Assembly: GCF_014764405.1 (NCBI RefSeq)
Contig: NZ_CP061725.1
Location: 4,278,001-4,342,000, forward strand
Direction of reading: 5' to 3'
Length of the DNA stretch: 64,000 bases
Source: Micromonospora craniellae
GTDB taxonomy: Bacteria; Actinomycetota; Actinomycetes; Mycobacteriales; Micromonosporaceae
This document shows positions 43,539-50,406 of this stretch, in pieces. The position numbers were made by a program, and so were the translations under genes. The notes under the pieces were generated by a model, which was given only the letters and a program-made list of their open reading frames with translations, searched no databases and was not told the DNA's origin. The stretch's first letter is position 1; the number at the start of each line of letters is the position of its first letter.

Positions 43539-45176
43539 ATGCGCGGGAAATTCCTGAAGGTGGCGGTCGCGGCGACCGCCACCGCCATGTTGGCCACCGC
43601 CTGTGGCGGCGGTGGTGACGACAACGACGACTCGGCCGGCCAGTCCGGCGGTACGTTGCGTGTCTACAACTCCGAGCCGGCGTTCCTGACGCCGTCCGGT
43701 GGTGACGACGAGCCGTCGCTGTACGTGATCCGTTCGCTCTACCGCGGCCTGGTCAAGTACAACGCCGAGAGCTCGGCGGTCGAGATGGACCTGGCCGAGT
43801 CGATCGAGTCGGACGACCAGAAGCTCTGGACGATCAAGCTCAAGAGCGGCTACACCTTTGACAACGGCGAGCCGGTCAACGCCGACTCCTTCATCCGGTC
43901 CTGGAACTTCGCGGCCTACAGCCCGAACGGCCAGAACAACGGCTACTTCATGAAGCGGATCGCCGGCATCAAGGACGTCCAGTCCACCGACCCGGACGGC
44001 GACGGCCCGCAGAAGGCCCCGGAGCCGGCGGCCAAGGAGCTGTCCGGCCTCAAGAAGGTCGACGACACCACCTTCACCGTCGAGCTGGAGGCCCCGTTCT
44101 CCGGCTTCCCGACCACGGTCGGCTACCCGGGCTTCTTCCCGATGGCCGAGGCGTGTGTCGCCGACATCCTGGCGTGCAGCGAGAAGCCGATCGGCAACGG
44201 GCCGTACAAGATGGACGGCAGCTGGCAGCGCAACGTCGCGATCAACCTGGTTCGCAGCGACAGCTGGAACGGCGAGCCCGGCAAGCCGGACCGCATCGAG
44301 TACCGGATCTTCGCCGACATCGACGCTGGCTACGCCGCCTTCCAGGCCGGTGAGCTGGATGTGCTGTACACCGTGCCGCCGGCCCGGTACAAGGAGGCCA
44401 AGGCCACCTACGGTGACCGGATGCACGAGCAGCCGGGTGACAGCTTCACCTACGTCGGTATGCCGGTGTACCAGGACAACTTCAAGGACAAGCGGGTCCG
44501 CCAGGCGCTCTCGCTGTCGATCGACCGGCAGTCGATCATCGACGCCGTCTTCGACGGCCGGTTCACCCCGGCCACCGGCTTCGTCGCCCCGACCTTCGAG
44601 GGCGCGCGCAACGACGTCTGCAAGTACTGCACCAAGGACGTCGAGAAGGCCAAGCAGCTCCTCGCCGAGGCCGGCGGCTGGCCGGCCGGCGAGAAGCTGA
44701 TTCTGTGGGCCAACGCCGGTGCCGGCCACGACCAGTGGTTGCAGGCGGTCGGTGACCAGATCAAGGAGGCCCTGGGCATCGACTACGAGCTGCGGGTGAA
44801 CCTGCAGTTCGCCGAGTACCTGGAGACCGCCGACCAGAAGAAGTTCACCGGTGGGTTCCGCCTCGGCTGGGGTCCGGACTACCCGTTCATGGAGACCTAC
44901 CTCTACCCGCTGTACGGCACGGGCGCAGGCAGCAACAACTCGGGCTACAGCAACCCGGAGTTCGACGCCGCCATGAAGGAGGGTGACTCGGCCGACTCGA
45001 TCCAGGCCGCGATCCCGTCCTACCAGAAGGCGGAGGACTTCGTCGGTGAGGACCTGCCGGTCATCCCGATGTGGTTCAACAAGGTTGGTGCCCTCTACAG
45101 CGAGAACGTCGACCAGTTCGTCTGGAACGCCGTCTCGGACGCCGACTACGCAGCGATTTCGCTGAAGCAGAACTGA
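43539..45176 (+). CDS. Peptide ABC transporter substrate-binding lipoprotein
   Basis: A 545-residue family 5 (DppA/OppA) binding protein. The signal peptide ends in the lipobox TAMLATACGGG. SBP_bac_5 motifs include GGTLRVYNSEPAFLTP, LKSGYTFDNGEPVNADSFI, GNGPYKMDGSWQRN and FKDKRVRQALSLSIDRQSI. The C-terminal QFAEYLETADQKKFTGGF is also typical. It is the first gene of a five-gene operon (binding protein, two permeases, two ATPases), separated from the rest by a strong hairpin. The ligand (di/oligopeptides) comes from the family. Confidence 0.94.
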   Translation: MRGKFLKVAVAATATAMLATACGGGGDDNDDSAGQSGGTLRVYNSEPAFLTPSGGDDEPSLYVIRSLYRGLVKYNAESSAVEMDLAESIESDDQKLWTIKLKSGYTFDNGEPVNADSFIRSWNFAAYSPNGQNNGYFMKRIAGIKDVQSTDPDGDGPQKAPEPAAKELSGLKKVDDTTFTVELEAPFSGFPTTVGYPGFFPMAEACVADILACSEKPIGNGPYKMDGSWQRNVAINLVRSDSWNGEPGKPDRIEYRIFADIDAGYAAFQAGELDVLYTVPPARYKEAKATYGDRMHEQPGDSFTYVGMPVYQDNFKDKRVRQALSLSIDRQSIIDAVFDGRFTPATGFVAPTFEGARNDVCKYCTKDVEKAKQLLAEAGGWPAGEKLILWANAGAGHDQWLQAVGDQIKEALGIDYELRVNLQFAEYLETADQKKFTGGFRLGWGPDYPFMETYLYPLYGTGAGSNNSGYSNPEFDAAMKEGDSADSIQAAIPSYQKAEDFVGEDLPVIPMWFNKVGALYSENVDQFVWNAVSDADYAAISLKQN

Positions 45177-45206
45177 GCTTCAACCGCCTGATCCTGCCGT
45201 AACACG

Positions 45207-45253
45207 ACGTGGCGGCAACGGTCTCCCCACCAGGGTGATCGTTGCCGCCACGT
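45207..45253 (+). other. Hairpin between binding-protein and permease genes
   Basis: ACGTGGCGGCAACG pairs perfectly (14 bp) with CGTTGCCGCCACGT across a 19-nt loop. It has no U-run. It is probably an mRNA-stabilising or partial-termination element that raises binding-protein yield over the membrane genes, as at 15441-15477. Confidence 0.7.
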
Positions 45254-45276
45254 CAGCGCCGAGAGGAGACCCCGAC

Positions 45277-46287
45277 ATGGGGCGCTACGTCATTCGACGG
45301 TTGCTCCAGTTCATCCCCACCGTGCTGGGCACCATGTTCCTGCTCCACTACCTGACCTCGCTGGCGATCCAGTTCAGCGGGAACCCGGTCCGGGCGCTGT
45401 TCGGGGACCGGACGCCGTCGCCCGCGCTGCTGGAGGCGATCACCGAGCGCCTCGGCTACGGTGACCCCTGCCTCGACCAGAAGGGCAACCCCTGTTTCGG
45501 GATGTTCCTGGACCGACTGCAGGGCATCTTCCTGAACTTCGACTTCGGCATCAACCTGCGCCAGCGCGAGGTCACCGACCTGGTGGCGGACGCCATTCCG
45601 TTCACGCTCAAGCTGCTGGTCATCGCCATCGTCTTCGAGGCGGTCGTGGGTATCGCCGCCGGTGTGCTCGCCGGTCTGCGGGGCGGCAGCTTCGCAGACT
45701 ACACGGTGAAGATCAGCACGGTCTTCGTCATCTCGGTGCCGATCTTCGTGCTCGGTCTGATCGTGCGGGAGTTCGTGGGCGTCGAGTTCGGCAACGTGCT
45801 GCGGGGCCAGAGCTGGATCCCCGACGTGATCTCCACCGGCGTGTTCAGCCCCGGTTTCAAGCCCGACTATCCCTGGGCGAGTCTCATCATCCCGGGCATG
45901 GTGCTCGGCGCGACGTCGCTGGCGGTCACCGCCCGGCTCACCCGGACCAGCATCATGGAGAACATCCGGGCCGACTACGTCCGCACGGCGAAGGCCAAGG
46001 GCCTGACCACGAAGCGCGTCATCGGTGTGCACACGCTGCGCAACTCGCTGATCCCCGTGATCACCTTCCTGGGCGTCGACATCGGCGCCGCGATGGCCGG
46101 CGCGGTGGTCACCGAGACCATCTTCAACGTGCCGGGCATCGGCCGGCTGGTGACGATGTCCGCGCGTACCGGGGAATCCTCGGTGGTGATCGGCGTGGTG
46201 ACCATGCTGGTGCTGGTCGTCCTGGTCGCCAACCTGCTGGTCGACCTCCTGTACGCCGTGCTCGACCCGAGGATCCGCTATGAGTGA
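45277..46287 (+). CDS. Peptide ABC transporter permease, DppB type
   Basis: A 336-residue permease with six membrane helices. The N terminus MGRYVIRRLLQFIPTVLGTM is typical of DppB; the EAA loop reads YVRTAKAKGLTTKRVIGVHT followed by LRNSLIPVIT. ATG 45277 follows GAGAGGAG. A frame in another phase starts inside its end at 46280 and runs into the tandem repeat that separates it from the second permease gene. Confidence 0.94.
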   Translation: MGRYVIRRLLQFIPTVLGTMFLLHYLTSLAIQFSGNPVRALFGDRTPSPALLEAITERLGYGDPCLDQKGNPCFGMFLDRLQGIFLNFDFGINLRQREVTDLVADAIPFTLKLLVIAIVFEAVVGIAAGVLAGLRGGSFADYTVKISTVFVISVPIFVLGLIVREFVGVEFGNVLRGQSWIPDVISTGVFSPGFKPDYPWASLIIPGMVLGATSLAVTARLTRTSIMENIRADYVRTAKAKGLTTKRVIGVHTLRNSLIPVITFLGVDIGAAMAGAVVTETIFNVPGIGRLVTMSARTGESSVVIGVVTMLVLVVLVANLLVDLLYAVLDPRIRYE

Positions 46288-46450
46288 CCGGACCGTGGTG
46301 ACGATGCCGACGCAGGATCTTCCGACCGCTCCCCCGGGTGCCGGTGGAGCGAAACGAGGTGTGGACATGAGTGAGCGTAGCGAGCGAATCATCAGGCTCG
46401 GTGTGTTGGTGTCTCATGGCGGCGCGCAGCGAAGCGGAGCGTCGGCATGA
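46280..46450 (+). CDS. Short ORF, possible displaced 5' end of the second permease gene running into the repeat
   Basis: ATG 46280 overlaps the first permease's end and opens a 56-codon frame: 29 residues (MSDRTVVTMPTQDLPTAPPG..) and then, from 46367, the repeat-encoded MSERSERIIRLGVLVSHGG to a stop at 46448-46450. The first part resembles the polar N terminus of a DppC-type permease. It may be the original start of that gene, now cut off by the repeat. It could also be untranslated. Confidence 0.4.
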   Translation: MSDRTVVTMPTQDLPTAPPGAGGAKRGVDMSERSERIIRLGVLVSHGGAQRSGASA

Positions 46451-46526
46451 GTGAGCGTAGCGAGCGAATCATCAGGCTCGGTGTATTGGTGTCTCATGGC
46501 GGCGCGCAGCGGAGCGGAGCGTCGGC
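46367..46526 (+). repeat. 80-bp tandem repeat, two units, each a start-stop mini-ORF
   Basis: Units 46367-46446 and 46447-46526 differ at only two positions. Each begins ATGAGTGAGCGTAGCGAGCG and ends GAGCGTCGGC. Each encodes 27 residues beginning MSERSERIIRLGV, and each stop overlaps the next ATG as ATGA: unit 1 into unit 2, and unit 2 into the permease start at 46527. Similar MSERSER-type sequences occur, as I recall, at many gene starts in Micromonospora. It is probably a mobile repeat. Confidence 0.85.
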
Positions 46527-47465
46527 ATGAGTGACCTGACGAGCGCGGGCACCGCCGTCGGCGGGGCACCGGTGGCCGGTGACGGCCCAACGACCGATGC
46601 GCCGGTCGGTGGCAAGGAGCGCAGTGCCAGCCTCTGGGCCGACGCCCGGCGGCAGTTGCTGCGCGACCCGGTCTTTATGATCGCCTTCCTGTACATCCTC
46701 GTGGTGGGCTCGATGGCGGCCTTCCCGAAGCTGTGGACCAGCCAGGACCCGCGGGCCTGCAACACCGACCGGTCCCGGATCTCGCCCAGTTGGGAGCACC
46801 CGTTCGGGTTCGACATCCTGGGCTGCGACTACTACTCGCACGCGATCTACGGCGCGCGGCCGTCGATGGTCATCGCGGTCGCGGCGACCGGTGGCATCGT
46901 GCTGGTCGGTGGCACGCTCGGCCTGCTCGCCGGCTACTACGGCGGCTGGGTCGACGCGATCATCTCCCGGTTGATGGACATCATCCTGTCGCTGCCGTTC
47001 CTGCTCGGCGCGATCGTGTTCCTCACGGTCATCAAGCGGCAGAACGAATGGACTCTCACCCTGGTGCTGTTCCTGCTCGCCTGGCCGACCATCGCCCGGA
47101 TCACCCGAGGAAGCGTCATCTCCTCGAAGGACCTGGACTACGTGCACGCGGCCAAGGCGGTCGGTGCCCGTAACTCGCGACTGATGTTCCGGCACATCCT
47201 GCCGAACGCGATCGCCCCGATGCTGGTGTACGCCACCATCGTGCTCGGTTCGTTCGTCGCCGCGGAGGCCACGCTGACCTTCCTCGGCGTCGGGCTCCAG
47301 CCACCGGCGCAGTCGTGGGGCATCATGATCTCGGTGCACCAGGTCTACTTCCTGGAGGACCCGTGGCTGTTGCTCTTCCCCTGTGGTCTGCTGGTCGGCA
47401 CGGTGCTCTCCTTCATCCTCATGGGTGACGCCCTGCGTGACGCCCTCGACCCGAAGTTCCGGTGA
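46527..47465 (+). CDS. Peptide ABC transporter permease, DppC type
   Basis: A 312-residue permease. A polar N terminus of about 35 residues precedes the conserved KERSASLWADARRQLLRDPVF, then six membrane helices. The EAA loop is YVHAAKAVGARNSRLMFRHI followed by LPNAIAPMLV. The ATG at 46527 overlaps the stop of the second repeat mini-ORF (ATGA), so the repeat supplies its translation-initiation context. It pairs with the DppB-type permease. Confidence 0.93.
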   Translation: MSDLTSAGTAVGGAPVAGDGPTTDAPVGGKERSASLWADARRQLLRDPVFMIAFLYILVVGSMAAFPKLWTSQDPRACNTDRSRISPSWEHPFGFDILGCDYYSHAIYGARPSMVIAVAATGGIVLVGGTLGLLAGYYGGWVDAIISRLMDIILSLPFLLGAIVFLTVIKRQNEWTLTLVLFLLAWPTIARITRGSVISSKDLDYVHAAKAVGARNSRLMFRHILPNAIAPMLVYATIVLGSFVAAEATLTFLGVGLQPPAQSWGIMISVHQVYFLEDPWLLLFPCGLLVGTVLSFILMGDALRDALDPKFR

Positions 47466-47470
47466 GTGGC

Positions 47471-48508
47471 ATGAGTACTGATGTGAACGTCAAGTTGGAC
47501 GCGCTGCCGGGTCTCGACCCGAACGCGTTGCCGCTTCAGGTCAAGGACCTGCAGGTGGAGTTCCGTACTCGTAACGGCGTGGCGCGCGCGGTCAACGGGG
47601 TGAGCTTCGACGTGCGGGCCGGTGAGACCCGGGCGATCCTCGGCGAGTCGGGCTGCGGCAAGAGTGTGACCGCTCAGGCGATCATGGGCATCCTGGACAC
47701 CCCGCCCGGATTCGTCACCGGTGGCGAGATCCTCTACCGAGGTGTCGACCTGCTCAAGTTGCCGGAGTCCGAGCGTCGCAAGGTACGCGCGAACCGGATC
47801 GCGATGATCTTCCAGGACGCGCTCTCCGCGCTGAACCCGGTTTTCACGGTCGGGTTCCAGCTCGGTGAGCTGTTCCGCAAACACCGGGGCATGTCCCGCC
47901 AGGACGCCAAGGCTCGGGCCGTCGAACTGCTCGATCTGGTCAAGATCCCGGCGGCGCAGCAGCGGGTGAACGACTACCCGCACCAGTTCTCGGGCGGTAT
48001 GCGGCAGCGCGTCATGATCGCGATGGCGCTGGCGCTCGACCCCGAGGTGCTCATCGCGGACGAGCCGACCACCGCGCTGGACGTGACCGTGCAGGCCCAG
48101 ATCATGGCCCTGCTGGCCGAGCTCCAGCGGGAACGGAACATGGCGCTGGTGCTGATCACCCACGACATGGGTGTGGTGGCCGACGTGGCGGACCGGATCT
48201 CCGTCATGTACGCCGGCCGGGTCATCGAGGAGGCCGGCGTGAACGACATCTACGCCACCCCGGCCCACCCGTACACCAAGGGTCTGCTGGAGTCGATTCC
48301 TCGGCTGGACCTGAAGGGTCAGGAGCTCAGCGCCATCAAGGGTCTGCCGCCGGCGTTGACGAACATCCCGCCGGGTTGCTCCTTCAACCCTCGGTGCCGG
48401 TACACCCAGGACGTCTGCAAGCAGGACCCGGCGCCGCCGCTGTACCAGGTGTCGCCGAGCCGGACGGCTGCCTGCCACTTCTGGAAGGAGGTCAAGGGCG
48501 ATGAGTGA
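47471..48508 (+). CDS. Peptide ABC transporter ATP-binding protein, DppD type
   Basis: A 345-residue ATPase. Walker A is GESGCGKSVTAQ, signature FSGGMRQRVMIAMAL, Walker B VLIADEPTTALD and H-loop ITHDMG. The C-terminal oligopeptide extension has PPGCSFNPRCRYTQDVC with conserved cysteines (possible Fe-S site). ATG 47471 has GGTGAG at 5 nt; an alternative GTG at 47462 overlaps the previous stop. Confidence 0.94.
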   Translation: MSTDVNVKLDALPGLDPNALPLQVKDLQVEFRTRNGVARAVNGVSFDVRAGETRAILGESGCGKSVTAQAIMGILDTPPGFVTGGEILYRGVDLLKLPESERRKVRANRIAMIFQDALSALNPVFTVGFQLGELFRKHRGMSRQDAKARAVELLDLVKIPAAQQRVNDYPHQFSGGMRQRVMIAMALALDPEVLIADEPTTALDVTVQAQIMALLAELQRERNMALVLITHDMGVVADVADRISVMYAGRVIEEAGVNDIYATPAHPYTKGLLESIPRLDLKGQELSAIKGLPPALTNIPPGCSFNPRCRYTQDVCKQDPAPPLYQVSPSRTAACHFWKEVKGDE

Positions 48509-49511
48509 CGTGGTGTTGGAGACCCGCGACCTGGTCAAGCACTTCCCGCTCACCCGGGGCATCGTCTTCAAGAAGCAGATCGGCGCGGTCCGCGCGGTCG
48601 ACGGGATCAACCTGGAGCTGCGGCGCGGCGAGACCCTCGGCATCGTGGGCGAGTCCGGTTGCGGCAAGTCCACGTTGGCCCGGTTGCTCGTCGGTCTGGA
48701 GACGCCGACCTCCGGTGACCTGTTCGTGCAGGGCAAGAACATGGCCAAGGTCGGCGCCGAGGAACGGCGTCGGGGCCGGCGGAACATCCAGCTGGTGATG
48801 CAGGACCCGTACACCTCGCTGAACCCGCGGATGACCGTCGGTGACATCATCGGCGAGCCGTTCGAGGTGCACCCGGACGTGGTGCCCAAGGGCCAGCGTC
48901 GGCCCAAGGTGCAGGAGCTGCTGGAACTGGTCGGCCTGAACCCCGACCACATCAACCGCTACCCGCACCAGTTCTCCGGCGGTCAGCGGCAGCGCATCGG
49001 CATCGCCCGGGCGCTGGCGCTCAACCCGGAGATCATCCTCTGCGACGAGCCGGTCTCGGCGCTGGACGTCTCCATCCAGGCGCAGGTGATCAACCTGCTG
49101 GAGAAGCTCCAGAACGAGTTGGGTCTGTCGTACATCTTCATCGCTCACGACCTGTCCGTGGTGCGGCACATCGCCGACCGGGTCGCGGTGATGTACCTCG
49201 GCAAGATCGTCGAGATCGGCACCGAGGACGAGATCTACGAGACGCCCACGCATCCGTACACCCAGGCGCTGCTGTCGGCGGTGCCGGTGCCGGACCCGAA
49301 GCTGCGTGGGCACCGTGACCAGATCGTCCTGGTCGGCGACGTGCCGTCGCCGGCCAACCCGCCGTCCGGCTGCCGGTTCCGTACCCGCTGCTGGAAGGCC
49401 CAGGACGTCTGCGCGGAGGAGGAGCCACTGCTGCAGGTCAGGGACAAGTCCGGCCACCCGAGCGCCTGCCACTTCGCCGAGGTACGCGACGTGGTGCACG
49501 CGACGGAGTAG
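48501..49511 (+). CDS. Peptide ABC transporter ATP-binding protein, DppF type
   Basis: A 336-residue ATPase, partner of the preceding one. Walker A is GESGCGKSTLAR, signature FSGGQRQRIGIARAL, Walker B IILCDEPVSALD. The C-terminal cysteine-rich extension PPSGCRFRTRCWKAQDVC matches its partner. It overlaps the DppD-type gene by 8 bp. It is the last gene of the operon; a terminator hairpin follows at 49583. Confidence 0.94.
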   Translation: MSDVVLETRDLVKHFPLTRGIVFKKQIGAVRAVDGINLELRRGETLGIVGESGCGKSTLARLLVGLETPTSGDLFVQGKNMAKVGAEERRRGRRNIQLVMQDPYTSLNPRMTVGDIIGEPFEVHPDVVPKGQRRPKVQELLELVGLNPDHINRYPHQFSGGQRQRIGIARALALNPEIILCDEPVSALDVSIQAQVINLLEKLQNELGLSYIFIAHDLSVVRHIADRVAVMYLGKIVEIGTEDEIYETPTHPYTQALLSAVPVPDPKLRGHRDQIVLVGDVPSPANPPSGCRFRTRCWKAQDVCAEEEPLLQVRDKSGHPSACHFAEVRDVVHATE

Positions 49512-49582
49512 CCACACAGACGCCGTCGTGGCCGGTCATCCAAACCGGGAGCGGCGGTGAAGGTAGTGCCTCCTCAGTGATT

Positions 49583-49617
49583 CGGGGCGTCGGCCGTCAC
49601 CAGCGGCCGGCGCCCCG
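49583..49617. terminator. Hairpin terminator after the peptide transporter operon
   Basis: CGGGGCGTCGGCCG pairs with CGGCCGGCGCCCCG across a 7-nt loop (one T-G pair). It lies 72 nt past the last stop and before the convergent chorismate mutase stop. Confidence 0.65.
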
Positions 49618-49696
49618 GTCCGCGTCCGGGCCGCGTGGCCTGCCGACGTCCGCTGTGGACGCCTTCCGGTGCGTCACCCCGATCGACCCGCCCGGG

Positions 49697-50095
49697 TCAC
49701 AGCGGGCCGCGACCGGCCCGCAGCAGCAGCAGGGCCAACTGGGTGCCGTCGGCGCCGAGGGCGACCCGGAAGCGCTCCAGGATCTCCTGTTCCCGGGAGA
49801 GCACCAGCCGGGTGCCTCCGGAGGCCATCCGGGTCGCGCCGACCTCGCGGGACAGGGCGGCCCGCTCCTGCCACAGCTCGACGAGCGTACGGTCGATCTC
49901 GTCGATCCGTACCCGGATCTCGGCGATCCGGGCGGCGGCGCCCGGTTCGGCGGTGCCGGTGCCCGGGGTGTCCGCACCCGCGGTGCCGGTACCGGGAGTG
50001 CCCGCGCCGGGGCCGGTGCGATCCTCCGGGCCGGTGCCGTTCGGGGCCGTGCCGGGCTCGCCTGGGACGCCGTTCTGCTCCATCACGTCTGTCAT
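49697..50095 (-). CDS. Chorismate mutase (AroQ class)
   Basis: A 132-residue protein. The first about 55 residues are a low-complexity Gly/Thr/Pro linker. The AroQ helical domain follows (RIAEIRVRIDEIDRTLVELW with QERAALSREVGATRMASGG and VLSREQEILERFRVALG). It converts chorismate to prephenate, the first step towards Phe and Tyr. ATG 50095 has GAGAGG 9 nt upstream. The leader holds an intrinsic terminator (50147-50179) and a Phe/Tyr-rich leader ORF (50195-50260), so attenuation by aromatic amino acid supply is likely. Confidence 0.9.
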   Translation of the reverse strand: MTDVMEQNGVPGEPGTAPNGTGPEDRTGPGAGTPGTGTAGADTPGTGTAEPGAAARIAEIRVRIDEIDRTLVELWQERAALSREVGATRMASGGTRLVLSREQEILERFRVALGADGTQLALLLLRAGRGPL

Positions 50096-50146
50096 CTTCG
50101 GGTACCTCTCACGGTGTGGTGCCCGGTGCCCGGATCCCGGGACGAC

Positions 50147-50179
50147 AAAAGCCCCGGGCTCCGCGAGCCCGGGGCTTTT
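50147..50179 (-). terminator. Intrinsic terminator in the chorismate mutase leader (attenuator)
   Basis: A perfect 14-bp stem AAAAGCCCCGGGCT / AGCCCGGGGCTTTT with a 5-nt loop; on the minus strand it ends in TTTTGTC. It stands between the leader ORF stop (50195) and the chorismate mutase ATG (50095), so read-through is needed to express the gene. Symmetry means it could also act on the plus strand. Confidence 0.88.
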
Positions 50180-50194
50180 CGTAGGCCTTGTCGA

Positions 50195-50260
50195 TCAGGC
50201 GCGGCCTACGGCTGCCGGACTCCCGGAGCCGTAGTAAAAGTAGAAGCGCTGGTCGAACAC
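50195..50260 (-). CDS. Phe/Tyr-rich leader peptide upstream of chorismate mutase
   Basis: A 21-codon frame from GTG 50260: VFDQRFYFYYGSGSPAAVGR, Ala, stop. Six of the first ten residues are Phe or Tyr, including a run F-Y-F-Y-Y encoded TTC TAC TTT TAC TAC. A promoter-like TTGCGC (50297-50292) and CATACT (50273-50268) 18 bp apart would start the RNA at or near the GTG, so it may be leaderless. Downstream, segment 50234-50223 pairs with 50218-50206, while 50210-50203 pairs with 50187-50180; these stems exclude each other. The terminator follows directly. This is the layout of ribosome-mediated attenuation. Confidence 0.7.
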   Translation of the reverse strand: MFDQRFYFYYGSGSPAAVGRA

Positions 50261-50307
50261 GCCGTCGAGTATGCCCTCAGCAGCAGTCAGCGCGCAAGGA
50301 AACCCGG

Positions 50308-50362
50308 GTAAGGAAGGGACCCTTCCTATACACGAGGCGTTAGTAGGGGACCCTTCCTTACA
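50308..50362. repeat. 55-bp palindromic element, copy B
   Basis: GTAAGGAAGGGACCC and GGGGACCCTTCCTTAC are the inverted ends; the centre TATACACGAGGCGTTAGTA matches copy A at 17720-17775. It lies in the gap between the divergent chorismate mutase leader and the pcrA gene, close to both promoters. Confidence 0.85.
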
Positions 50363-50406
50363 CCAGGGGCGGGGATGTCGGGGCGGCGGCATAGACTCGC
50401 CCTGCG

